64,000 bases of DNA, taken from the NCBI GenBank assembly GCA_021442155.1, contig CM038232.1, forward strand, positions 64,399,555 to 64,463,554, in the 5' to 3' direction. Under the pieces are notes generated by a model that was not told the DNA's origin, ran no database searches, and was given only the letters and a program-made list of their open reading frames with translations. Position 1 is the stretch's first letter; the number at the start of each line of letters is the position of its first letter. The DNA is from Cymbidium sinense (taxonomy: Eukaryota; Streptophyta; Magnoliopsida; Asparagales; Orchidaceae). This document shows positions 13,019 to 25,600 of the stretch, piece after piece. The translations under genes and the position numbers were made by a program.

Positions 13019-15093
13019 TGTGGTGTTTTTTAATTGGAGAGCTCATAAAGACACCACGCAGATTTTATGGGGTACTTATTGAAATGATAGAGTACGTCAA
13101 TAAGAGATGATGTACTATTTTAAAAGATAGAAACATCACCCTATAATGGATTTAATCATCTAATAAGGACTCCTAAGGTAGATGGGTCTACGTACCAGAG
13201 ATCTTTCTCCCACTCTACATGGATGAAATAAAGTAGGGTTTATTTTAAAATGGGTTCTTTAGTTCCCTATGGAAGCAAGCTTCCATAGTTAATTACATAC
13301 TAAGAAATAGGAATTTCCTAAGAGCACTCTCAATTAGTGTAGTCAACCAATGTCTTCAAAGATTTTAAAGATTGATATCAAGGAATTGGCAATTATTGGA
13401 AAGCAATTGGGAAGACTCAAGTAGGAATAGTTATTTATGGATTATGAGGGAAGATAAGTAGGAAGCATATAAGATACTAGGAGGCCTAGTGAGTGCTTCA
13501 ATCTATCATAGAGTGAGGATTTACATTTTTGAAAGAGAGAATTTATATTTATTTAAGTTGAAATTTTTGTAAGAATATTTGGGCTTAGATTCCAACAACA
13601 TAATATTATAGAAACCTAAGAGGTGAGGAATTACACCAATAGCAAAGATGAAATAAGCAATCTCTAAACTTATATCTAGGGTGCTCTACCATAAGCTAAG
13701 AGCCCGACCTAAATCTACTCCAGGAAGGTGGGATATATTGATCCACTTCCACTAGAGACAGTGCACCAATCCTAACTCTCCTAGACTTACAACCGTTTAG
13801 AGTGGCTACCAGCTAACACCTCCTATGACTTTAAACTATGTAGGTCGGTCATATGCAAATATAAGATAGTTGGGCTATTGTTTATTAGTAAAGAATCTAA
13901 AACCCTAAACTCACTCTTTATGAGATTAGATCATGATTGGTGTGAAAATAATGATGCAGACTAATATGATAAAAACTATAACTATTTTTACTCATCATTT
14001 CGGACTCAAGCTTGGGAGAATTTATGCCTAAATGCATGATGAAAATAAGTTATGCAAATCTTTAATGTGTGTTCTCTACTACAAGGACCCTCAAAATAAG
14101 CTTATTTCTTATCGTGCAAGAATGGAGATCTCCTATTTGCAAGAGTGAAACAATATGCATACATGATATTGAAACATACAACCATCTAGCTAAAAGTTAC
14201 TAAAAATTTTATTTCTTATTTAAGATCCTGGGCTTTATGGTGGGGCTATGAGTTGATTAAACTTTAGTTAAAATTATTAAGTTGGAGTAGAAAATTTAAT
14301 TTTTTTTTTCTAAAGAGGCTACCATATCCAAGCCGTACATCAAACATACACACTTTAAGAAATCTAAGAAAAGCATGTCATTTCTATTATGCAATCAACA
14401 TAAACACAACAATCAAACATGAATCAATTAAAATACTAAGAGGTTAGTGCGATCGAGAACCACTGAACACCCTAGAAAAGAAAAGAAATTAGGTGACCAA
14501 AATCTACCTTTATACAGCCCGTATTACACTTAAATTACAAATAAAAAGAAGCTATGGGGGTCTTCAAATCTTCATCTCCACCTCTTCTTAGAATGGAACA
14601 TTTCAAACTTTATAGGGACTCCCAGGTCTACACCCTCTAGCTATTGCTTATCCTAAATCCCATAGTACTAATCATATTTCTATTGCAATATATATATATA
14701 TGTTTATTTATTTATTTTTATTTTTTTTAATTTTGTTTTTTTATTTTTTGAAAAGTTAAAAATCTAACTACACCTACAAAGCATAAGTTAGACAAACATA
14801 CATACGAATCAAGCGATTATATTTCACACCTTCGGACTTATCATCCTATCTTAGGTAGCCAAGCCCACACGCCCTAATGGATCATGCTTAGGGACATAAT
14901 AGTTCCTGCACAAAGAAGCAATTATATTTTTATTTCTATTATTACAATTATCCCTTAAGCGTAATCCCCTACATAAAACATTATTAGTCTAAAATCATCA
15001 TAACATCCAAACTACACACAATCAATCCTAACATCTAGTCTATAATATTACATCACAAAATAACATATCATAAAATAAAATATCACATCATCA
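13019..15093 (-). repeat. Inverted LTR of the Tat-like family
   Basis: This is the reverse complement of the LTR at 6,932-8,962. Reading down from 15,093 it starts TGATGATGTG, and it ends at 13,019 with ...AAACACCACA on the minus strand. Internal landmarks include the inverse of 'ctatgggggcttgcccc' at about 13,265-13,290 and of 'gatctgcgtggtgtc' at about 13,045. It carries several small indels and an AT-rich expansion around 14,690-14,750. Internal 3' sequence of the same family follows above 15,094, so this is the 3' LTR of a minus-strand element. Confidence 0.8.
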
Positions 15094-15585
15094 CAATAAT
15101 CACTAGCCTAACCTAACATTAGGATCAGTGACCTAGTATTCTAATATGTGTGCAAGGCTAGGTGTAGTGTCATTATTGACCTTTAGGGTTGTAAATTCTT
15201 CTAATTTTGGATCTTTTTAATCCTTTATTAAATGTGATTATACTTTACATAGTTATTCTTCTAGGATAAATTTTAGATGCAAATTTTATTAATTTGATTA
15301 AAGATTTTAAAATTATAATGAGAAGAAAAAAAAAGGGTAAACTTCCTTTCATTCCTACTCCTAAGTTGAAACTAAGAGATAAATTTTATAATTTTTAATC
15401 TTTATGATTTCTTTTATATTTGGATGTAACTTATAGAATTCATCATGAATGATATAAGTCAACCTAAGATTAATAAACCCAAGGTGAATCTAATGATGAG
15501 GTACCATTCCTTTAGCATATGCATAGATCCTAGCTAAGCACATTATACTTAATGCATGGATGAGTGGGTCGTAATTTGGTTATTG
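15094..15585 (-). other. Internal 3' fragment next to the inverted LTR
   Basis: Inverse-complement similarity to about 6,760-6,931 of element 1 is visible at the LTR-proximal end ('ctaacattaggatcagtgacctagtattctaatatgtgtg'). The rest is AT-rich and unassigned. No gene seen. Confidence 0.5.
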
Positions 15586-16170
15586 TGGTGTTTATTTTTG
15601 ATATGTGTATATAAGGGACACAAAGCATATCTGAGGGTGTACTTATTGAGATGATTGGGTACAACATTAAGGAATTATGCATTATCTCGAAAGATAGAAA
15701 TCACCACCCTACAATAGACCTAATCACCTAATATGGACTCCTAAGGCATTATGGGTTTTTGAATGTACTAGAGATTTTTCTTCTACTTTATATGGATGAA
15801 TAAAGTAGGATTTATATTAAACTGGATTCTAAAGTTCCCTATGGGGGCAAGCCCCCATAGTTAATTTTATCCTAAGAAAGGTTAATTCCTTAGGAATACT
15901 CTCGATTAAAGTAGGCAATTATTGTCTCCAAAGATTTCAACGATAAGACTATCAATAACTTAGTTATATTGGAAAATCAAAAGGTGAGAGACTTATTATT
16001 GAAGCTGAAAGAGATGAGTAAGGATACTCATGATATTAGAAAACCTAGTGAGCATTCTAATCTACCTTACAGTTGGGCTTTATATATTTAAAATTGAGGA
16101 GAATTATGTATTTGAGTTAAAATTTTATTAAAAGCTATAACTTATAATCTCACAATGCAAGATTGTGAAA
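15586..16170 (-). repeat. Partial inverted LTR (3' ~0.6 kb only)
   Basis: This matches the last ~0.6 kb of the Tat-like LTR in reverse. It begins at the LTR 3' end ('tgtggtgtttatttttgatatgtg', about 15,586) and passes 'ctatgggggcaagcccccatag' at about 15,840. It stops near 16,170 in the block 'ataatctcacaatgcaagattgtg'. The 5' two thirds of the LTR are absent. It is a second LTR end only 0.5 kb from the first, so elements of one family were nested or rearranged here. Confidence 0.7.
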
Positions 16171-17520
16171 ATACTTATAAAGGATGATTTTATTTTAAGT
16201 GACTTAATTAACTTGCAAGTTTTACTTAATGTTTTCTTTTGTTCCATTTAGTTTATACTTTATAACTAAGTATTATAAAGAGAATAAATGAGAGGATCAC
16301 ACTTTTTTATCCCTACCTTAAGTCACATATAATTATAACTAAGTATTATAAAGCGAAGAAATGAGAGGATCGCTCTCTTTTATCCTTACCTTAAGTCACA
16401 TATAAAGCATATTAATTAATCAATTCTCTTTAAAAAATGGCTTATTACATATTTTAAATTAACCCTAAGTTTAGGTTCACTTTAAATAAACCAATTTAAT
16501 AAGAAAAGCATCTTAAGATTAATTGGACATAATTACTATCACATGACACATATTCATTCATTTCTTCCCAGCAAATGTAACATGCATATGATCAAACCTT
16601 AGGCATACCTATGCATGCATTATATCTTAGCACACTTAAATGATGGATGTAAATATGTATTTTTGGAATTTAAATCTCACTTTTGATTGAATTATTTTAT
16701 CATATTAATTAAAGCTCTATCTAAATTCTTATACAAAAATACATAGGAATGAAATAAAATAGGTACGTGTCATTATTAACCAGGAAAGTGAGGTAATCAA
16801 ATGACCTCCTTAGGGCTAGCCAAAGCCTCATGTTCCCGGGATGTCTAAACTATATCCCCATTACATTCAAGCATATGTAAATTTGCATACGTTAACATAA
16901 GAATGTGAGCTCCAAGTCATATGATTAATTAATCCAAGAACGTAATCATTCAAGAATGCATGGATTTTTGATAAAAGATAATGAGTTCTAATTCCATAAT
17001 TAAATACACACACACACATGTATAACAGACATAAGCTAGTATATGCCATTGTTAACCAAGAAAATGAGGTAATCAAATGACCTCCTTAGGGCTAACTAAA
17101 GCCTTGTATTCCTGAAATGTCCAAACTAAACATTTGCTTTTCTCAAATACATATGGATGCATACATAAATAAAAGATAGAAAATCATGAAAAAGTTATAT
17201 TTTTATTTGATTGAAACATTTATCTATGTGGGGTGAAGTTTTATCCAAATTTTAATATTGAAATACATAAGAATGAAATCAAATGGAGTATGTGTTGTTA
17301 TTAAACCAGGAAAGTGAGATAATCAAATGACCTCCTTAGGGCTAACTAAAGTCTTGTATTCCCGAGATGTCCATGCTATATATCCATTAACATTCTTACT
17401 TATATAAATCAACACATGAATGAAAAAAAGAAACTTCACTTCTACACTTAAGCTATAATCACATACATCTCCTATATATTTATAGCTAGCATTCATAACA
17501 TATATATGATTATTCATTTA
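16171..17520 (-). other. Inverted 3' internal region with three conserved motif copies
   Basis: Reverse-complement counterpart of about 5,800-6,760 in element 1. The ~110 bp block appears three times (about 16,745-16,870, 17,035-17,130, 17,285-17,400), each with 'gacctccttagggcta' and '(c/t)ccgggatgtct'-type cores and spaced by roughly 250-290 bp. A 100-bp stretch is also locally duplicated at about 16,256-16,400 ('taactaagtattataaag'). It is non-coding; the short frames on the minus strand here repeat because the motif repeats. Confidence 0.65.
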
Positions 17521-20500
17521 TAAGTTTTGGAAAATAGATTTAGATTTAATAGAGATAATAGCCACACATATATTAATTTAAAACCAACACATGCAAGCTT
17601 AACATAAAAGAAATCATTTAATTTAATTAATTTTGAAAAAAAAAATGAATGCGTGAATCAAGTGGCATATAACATTTAACATGATTGGAAACAAATAAAA
17701 GAACATAAGCACACGATTTCATTTAATCCAGCTAATTCCTAAGGACAATCATACAAAATAAATTTATTTAAAATAAACCAAAGTTTATTAATGTCATTTT
17801 TAATTCCATATTTGATTTAATTTAGGAAATGTTAGAAAGGTTTGCTAATCCTAATCTCATTCCCCATGTGTGAGTTAATTTTATTTAATGAAAAGCAATT
17901 AGGTTGATTTTATTGATTAATTAAGTTAAGGTGAGAGTTAAATCAATTAATTAAATCCTTACCTATGTTATCTTAAGATAATTAATTAAATGATTATGAG
18001 CTAATATAATATGTAAATGAATTAAAAAGTAAATAGCAATGCTCTTATGAAATGAAAGGGGCCTAATCTAATTAGCTCCCAATCATTAATTAATTAAGCT
18101 TAAGATACTCACTTAAATATTTTTAAGATTTTCTCACACATGTTAGCTAATCATAATTTCATTAATCACTCTTTAAGCTATTAAACACCTAAAGCTCTAC
18201 CCAAGAATCAATTAACTAAGATTCCATATGATTACATTGATTAGTTAAGCAATTTAATTAATTTAATTAATAAAAATGAAATTAGGAAAATATAATAGAA
18301 AAGAGGCCCTAATCTTGTCTCCTGAGTTCACCCACTGTTAAGGAACACTTAACCACTTCATTAATTAATCCATTAGTATTTACATGATTAATTAAATATT
18401 AATTAAATTAAAAGAATAATTAGAGATTAATTAATCAATTCTCCTAATTTGGCAAGCAATAAATCCCAAGAAATTTAGAGGAGGTAGAGGTCATCCTCTT
18501 AAACAATCTTAGAAATATTGGGATCAATCACTTAAATGATTATAGAGTAATTAAGCTAATTATATTTTTAATTAAAATTTAATTAATCTATGTTTATTGT
18601 TCAAAACCAATTGAAAATATTTTTATTAAATTCTCCTCTGAAGTAGCTTTAAAATGGGTCATTAGTTGTATTTTTTGGATTTTTCTATAATTAGTTATGA
18701 ATTATAAAAGTTTTAGCCTTAAAAACACATTATTTATTCTTAATTAAACCTAATCCTGTCGATGCCACGTGGCACGCTAACGCAGCGCACTTTTCACATG
18801 GCACCAGATTAGTTATTTAAGTTATCACATCCGCAGAATCGCCAACCATCAAACCCACCAAAAGGGAAGAAATAAGAGAGATCTAGTGTGATTTGATCAG
18901 AGTCATCCATTCTAATCACGTAAAATGAATGGCATGTGATCCTCCTTCCCACGAGCGATGAACGATAACATTCGTCCACCATAGATCATTCGATCTGAGC
19001 TCACCCGAGCTTGGATGGACTTCAAAATCAACCCACATCATCAGGGAAGGAATCTGAACACATCCAATGATCAATATCAACTCACATGCAAATTTTCTTC
19101 ACAAATGACCAACACCACTTAAGCTAGAGATCAATTTTCATGGAAATACCTTATCGAAGCTAAGACTGATGACTCACACGCTTAAGGAAGCTTTGTCTAA
19201 TTGAGATGAAGACTGTTAAGCAGCGATTGAGTTTGTTCCAAGTGGATAGCTCAGAAGGCCAATGATCGAGCTTTGCAGCTTCGGTCTTAATCGAAGTCCC
19301 TCCTCTGGTGGCTTTAGAGCTCAAGAAATGGCTTAGAGGAGTTCGATGATGTGCGCGGAGGGTGTGTGTAAGAGGAATTAGATTGAGATGGAGGACTGGC
19401 AAAGTTAGGATCAAAACTAGACTCCCCTATTTTAGTTTCACACGGAAAGAGAGAATGTCAAAGGTGGGAAGCTTGGAATTGCTCTGAAATTGCAAGGAGG
19501 CTTGATATCATGTTAGGAAGCTCTCACGAATCAAAGTGGTGTCTTTCCTGTTCGAATTGAGGTGGTATACCCCTCAGTTTGCTGAGGTGTACAGACAGGA
19601 TGGCTTCCCATTTTTCAATTGTCCAGCCACTGTCAGAGCACTGGAGGGGTCTTAATCAAGTCCACATGCCTCATATAGATTGGAGGAACTCATGGGAGGT
19701 GGCTTAAGGCTTGATGTGGGGAGGTCTCCTTGCTTATGTCCTTTCGTTGCTCAGCTTGTATGAGAGGTGAGTTGGCTCACCTCTCTTTGGTCCATGGCAA
19801 GTCCTACTCCCTCTAGGGTGGGCTAGGAGGCTTAGGGACCCCTCATTTAGAAGTTGGATGGCTACCAAGGTGAAAGTAGGGTGAACTTTGCCATATTTGG
19901 CAAAATCCCACATGGGGGAGGGGATCCATAGAAGATTTCTATTGGGCTTGGCTCCAAATGAGTTTGGGTTGATTTTGGGCTAACCTAAGTTGATTTTGGG
20001 TTGGGTTTGGTCAGCCACCAAAGTTTCATGGGTTGGTTTTATGGGGCTTGGCTTCATTTGGTCAAATGGGTTCACATGCGTTCATGTTAGGTTAGGTTAA
20101 CCAATTGGTCAAAATGGGTCAAACCAAGGCTTGGGTTAGGTTCAAATGATGATTTGAAGAGTTTTAGTTCAAGTGATTTCAATCAATTTACCTCACATTT
20201 AATTTTAGCTCACTTAGATTCATTTAGATCAAATGGGCTAAGTTGACCAATTTGACCAAATTAGGTTAGGTTATGTGTTGCTTCATGTTCAATTGGTCAA
20301 TTTAAATTTAGATTTAGATTTTTTTTTCCAATTTAACCCTTTAGGTTAATTTGGGCTAGGTTGGGCCAAGTTGACCAATTGGTCAAATTGAGCTTAATTA
20401 TGACTTTGGTTAAGTTCAATAGTTAATTTGGAGTGAACTTAAGCCATTGGTTGTAAGCAATTTGGGTTAAATCATGATTTGACTCATTTTGGCTGTTTAG

Positions 20501-22155
20501 GCTAATTTGGATCAACTTGGGTCAAATGGTCAATTAGACTTGGTTTGGCTCAATTGAGGGTCAAGTCATGTTCAATCATTGATCATGAGTTAGTTTGAAT
20601 CAATGGTTTCAATCAATTTGGTGTATGCTAGGTTTTGACTTGTGTAGGTTTCATTTGGGCTAAAAGTTGACTTGGTTTGACTCAATTCAAGGTGGTTAAT
20701 CATCCTAGGGTGATTGTTGACCATGATATAAGTTTTGAATGGGCTTGATTCAATCCAATTTGGGTTGGATTAGAACTTAACTCAAAAGGATCCTTTAGGC
20801 CACTTTCAGTCAAGTGGACCTAAATGGGTCAATTGATTTAGTTTTGGCTTGATTCAAGTTTAGTTGAACTTATATATGAGCCTAGGATTGAAATATAAAT
20901 TCAACTGTAATCAATTTGGAGTCCAATGGATTTTGGCTTATTTGAAGTTTTCAAGTCAAAGGGCTAACTTAGGCTTGACTTGGGTTGACTTGAGTTTAGT
21001 TTGATAATTGTAGGTTTTATTTATATTTGGATAAATAATTGAAGGAATGATTGATTCAAGAGAAAATCCATTAGTTTTGGCTTGATTTGGATAGGATTTG
21101 GCCAAGCCCAAGTAAATGGCTTAAAAGGCTTGAATTGGGTTTTGGTTTTATTTTGAATTTGGTTTTGGCTATTTTGATTTATATTTGATTTATATTTTGG
21201 AATATAAATGAAGATATAAATGATACATAAAAAAATCACTTGAGTTTGGAGTGATTTGGAAATAAATTTGACCAAGCTTAAGGATGTAGGTCAAAAAAGC
21301 TAAGGAGGAAACCAATTTAGTTTGATTTATTTTTTTTCATTGGAAGGTGAGTTTGATTTATATCAATGAAATAAAATTAATAAGTAATTGATTTTTAAAG
21401 AAACCAAATGATTTTGGTTAAGATTTGATTAAGCTTATGGAGGTAGGTCCATATGGCTTAAAAAAAATTTTGGTTTGGTTTGATTTAGTTTGATTTTGTT
21501 TTGGTGATTTGAGTATAGGTTTCATTTATATGTGTGAATATAAATGAAGGAATAATTGATTTATAAAAAAATCAATCAAGTTTGATATGACTTAGGTGAA
21601 GATTTGGCTAAGTTTATGAGAATGGGTTACTTAGGAAGGAATTTTGGAACTTTGGATTTGATTTTAGGATTGAATCATTTGGAATTGGGTTTGATTGGAA
21701 TTTGATAGATGATTGAGAGATTGAATTAATATTTATGAAAATTGATTGAATTAGGACTGATTTGAATTTGGATAAGGTCGGGTCTATAAGATGAAATCAA
21801 AGGTCTTAGAAATGGTTTTGAGTTCAATCATGAGGTTCATGAAAATTCTTGAGCTTGAATTTAATCATGAGATTGATTATGAGTCTTGAAAATTTGGTTT
21901 GAAATTGGTACGAATTTGAGGTTTGGTTTGAGAAAGAAAGCATGGATTAGGTTTAGGCTATATGGCAGGCAAGCTTCCTTAAGTCCCTAAGAAATAACCT
22001 ATCTCTATGGCTAACTCTTCTAAGTCTCTAAGCTTAGATTAAGTGTTCACCTAATTACTAAGATTGTCTTAAGTTAAAGGAGCTCTTAGTGTTTATAAGA
22101 GTCCTAGATCTATGATGAGGAAGTTGAGAACTCACTCCAAAAGTGAGGTCAGCAG
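17521..22155 (+). repeat. Non-coding composite module, copy 1
   Basis: The module has recognisable parts in fixed order. First is an AATTAA-rich block (17,521-18,740) with the conserved 'gaggtagaggtcatcc' at about 18,480. Next is a GC-richer block (18,750-19,700) with GCCACGTGGC at 18,764-18,773 and 'atcgaagctaagactgatgac'. Then comes a ~2 kb tract (19,900-21,950) built from GGTCAA/TTGGG/GGTT-type words. A closing block with the inverted repeat CTCACTCCAAAAGTGAG (22,131-22,147) ends it. The same order recurs in copy 2, and in reverse in copy 3. No domain-bearing open frame is found. I infer a non-coding internal part of the Tat-like element family. Confidence 0.65.
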
Positions 22156-22639
22156 TTATTAATTAATTAGTTTAGGTTAGAATTACATGATGCATTAATT
22201 TCATTTTTAGAGAAGATGATACATATTTATTTTTTTTCTTTTTTTTTATTCACATATCTACAACTTTATGTTAGCACATATGCATATGTATATAATGAAT
22301 ATTTGCAAGTATAAGTAGTTGTTGAACTAGGGAAGTGAGCTAATCAAAGACCCCCTTGAGACTACTTAAAGTCTCGTGTTCCCAGGATGTCTAGACTATA
22401 TACTCGCTAATTCATACATGCATATACACTTGCATAAATATAAAGATAAATCTTAAAAAAAAAAATTAATTAATTAATGAAGTTGATTTATCTTCACCAC
22501 ATAATTTATCACAAATCTCAAAATATGTTCCAATGTTGAACTAGGGAAGTGAGGTAATCAAAGACCCCCATGGGACAACTTAAAGTTTCATGTTCTCGGG
22601 ATGTCCAAACTATATACCCTTTTGATTTATGATCCATAT
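22156..22639 (-). other. Linker with two more copies of the conserved 3' motif
   Basis: Two copies of the ~110 bp block (about 22,310-22,410 and 22,530-22,620), in the same inverted orientation as those at 16,745-17,400. Both keep 'aagaccccc(t/a)tg', 'cttaaagt' and 'gggatgtc'. They precede module copy 2 just as the set at 16,745-17,400 precedes copy 1. Confidence 0.6.
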
Positions 22640-25600
22640 TGCAGGAGATCAAAATTAACATTCCAATTTACATTTATGTATATGCAAAGCATTTATTATC
22701 TTCTAAAAATAATAGTTTGAAATTTACTAATGATAATAGCCACACTATTTATTTTAAATGCATGTTATTAATACAATTTCTTTACATGACTCTTTATTAT
22801 TTAAAGAAAGTAAATTTGAAATTTACTAGTGAAAATAGCCATATTATTTAATTCAAATGCATGTAATTGATCCAATTCCCTTGCATGGTTCCAAAATTAT
22901 GAATGCATGAACATATGTAAAGCAAGCTAAACAAAGTAAATAGAATTTCATTAAATATCACCCGTAGATTAATTAATTCTTAAGGCCAAAGCACCCCCAT
23001 ATGAATACCCTAAACTTCATCAAATTCATTAAGCTTAAACTTAGAATTTAGAATTGCTTAAACTTAAAGAAGGTGTTAAATGATTTGAATTACTCCTTAT
23101 CATCTTTTTTTCATTAATTAGTTTAAAAAAAACCTAAGTGATTTTTATGACTTGATTAATCCAAATCCATTACTTAATCATTTAAACTCCCTCCAAAGAA
23201 CTCCTTAATTTGATTGAGTATTAATCAAGGGCCTATGAATTATGATGAAATGATGGAAAATAAAATTAGCATTGCATTGAAGATTCTAATGCAATTAGGC
23301 CTATGATTAATAATTAATTAAATTAAGAGAGATCAAATTAATCAATTACTTTCAAAATCCTCCTCACCAATGGAGAATCTTGATTTCATTAAGGGATATT
23401 TACGTTAGCTAAGCACATAAAAAAATTAATTAGGAGTTTTCATTAATTAAATTAATTATGAATATTATCCATTCCTTAATTTAATTAAGTCATTTAGTTA
23501 ATTAATTAAGCACCCTTAAGAATGAGTTTGGAAAATAAATAAGACCAGAGGTCCTTTTTTTATCATCCTTACTATTTTCATAATTAATTATCTCTGATTA
23601 ATTTCATAATTTTTTAAATTTTTAATAATTGTTAAATGCTTAAAATAAGTAATTAGGATTTGAAAATTTGATCCTCTTAATCCACTCAAAAAATTAACCC
23701 AAACAAATTATGGGAGGTATAGGTCATCCCAAGGATTGATTAATCATGCAAAATCATAAGTTAATTTTCCAAGTAATTAGGGCTGAATTATAGTAATTAG
23801 TTAAAACTTCAAGTCCTAATTAATCACGCTTCTCTAGATAATATTTAGGGCATTTATTTTTCCTAATTTCTCCTCTATTTAAGCTTCCAAAAATGGGTTT
23901 ATTTATATTTTTCTAATTTTTTCTATAATTAGTTATGAATTTTTTAAGTTATGATTACTTAAATCATATTTCTAACCCTAATTAATTCATTTACACAGTC
24001 AGCGCCACGTAGTCATTGACATGGCAACATTTCCATACTAACTCAACAATGGCAGACGCACCTTCATTTCAATCGTTCGATCATGGATCGGATGGCAGAA
24101 ATTAATCTCATGATTCTAAAGAGAAAAATCAATAAATTATAATGTGGTTAATCACAATCATCCGTTCTAATCATGGGAAATGAACAGCTAATGATCCGTC
24201 ATCGACTCGCGATGAGAGACAGACACCGTCTGCCTTTCATCGTTTGATTCATGCTCCCCATAGCTCATTTGAAGGTGATTTGACTCCCAAATGATTAATG
24301 GATGATTATAAAAGGATCCTACACTAGAATTTGTATGAAATTTAAATCCATTTTAAAAAAGACCAAAAATCCTATGATTTTCTATGGTTTGTCAGAAATT
24401 ACCTTGTCGGAGCTCAAGACCGGCGATCCATCAACTCAGGTAGCTTCTCCTTGAAGAGGCAAAGCCCTGCTAAGAAGCTCGCGTGTAGCCTCCCCGCCAT
24501 TCATCTTCTAGACCAAACACTGCCATGAAACTTGCCAAAGTTGATCGAGATTGGTCCTCTAGTGATCGAATCAATTAGGATTCTATTAGTTTGGTTCATC
24601 GGAGCTAGAGAAAGGTGTAGGAAGATTTAATTTATTTTTGGTGGAGTTTGGATACAATTGGACGAAGTGGAGGCTTGGGCTACGAGAGGAGTTGGTCTCG
24701 CCTGCGGTTGGTGCACGCCAGACTTCGGGGATGCTCTGGTGAGGGTTTCTATTGAGTTTGAATTGGAGAGGAGCTGTATACCCACCTCCCCATGTGAACC
24801 AACCAAAGAGGTTGGCTCAAGCCATGGCAATCATCCGGCTAGCGGGGATGGCCGAAATTGGCATGAGATTGATCAGGTGGAGGTCGCTTAGTGGTTGTGT
24901 GGGTTTGGTGGCCAATGGTGAGAGGGACAAGTCCCTTGCACTAAACTAAGGATCGATTAAGGTGAGAGGGACCTCACATTGGTCAATGGCTGAGCCCAAT
25001 AACTTTGGATTAAGTCCAATCAGCATGAGGGAGCTCAAGGCACACTAAGGTGGCTGCCCAGGAAAAAAGGAGGCGTTGGACCTTCCCATTTGGTTTTTGT
25101 TCTATTTAGAACATTTGTTTCACTTGGCTTGGGCTAAATCAAGTTTTCTTTCGGTTGGGTCCACTTGGGGTGGTCAATGGGGACCTAAAGATGAGTCATG
25201 CTAAATTTAGTTGGGTTTAGAATTTATTTGGTTGGGTTTGGCTCAGTTTGACCTATATAGGTCAATTTGGGTTTAATTGGGTTAAGTTGATCAATTAACC
25301 AAATTGGCTTAATAGGGCACTTGGGCTATGTTCAATTGATCATTTGGAATGCATTAGTGCAATTGGTTTATTTCAATTTGAAGTAGATTTTGGTTTGGCT
25401 CATATGAGTTCATTTAGGACAAATGGGTCAAGTTGGTCAATGAAGGGTTGGTTTATGTTTGATTGATCATTTGGGAATGATTGTAGGTGTTGGTTTGAAT
25501 TGACTTGGATTAAAATGGGTGTTAGTTCAATTTGATCCTTTGGGTCAATTTGGGCTAAGTCAATTGGATTGGTTTGATCTAATTGGCTTGATCTGGTGAT

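Noticed and set aside
19160..19414. 84-codon minus-strand frame
   Set aside because: Lies in the GC-richer block of module copy 1; not kept in copies 2 or 3.
24658..24949. Two overlapping open frames (77 and 65 codons), GC-richer
   Set aside because: They lie in the GC-richer block of a repeated non-coding module; the related block in copy 1 does not keep the frames, and no domain was seen.
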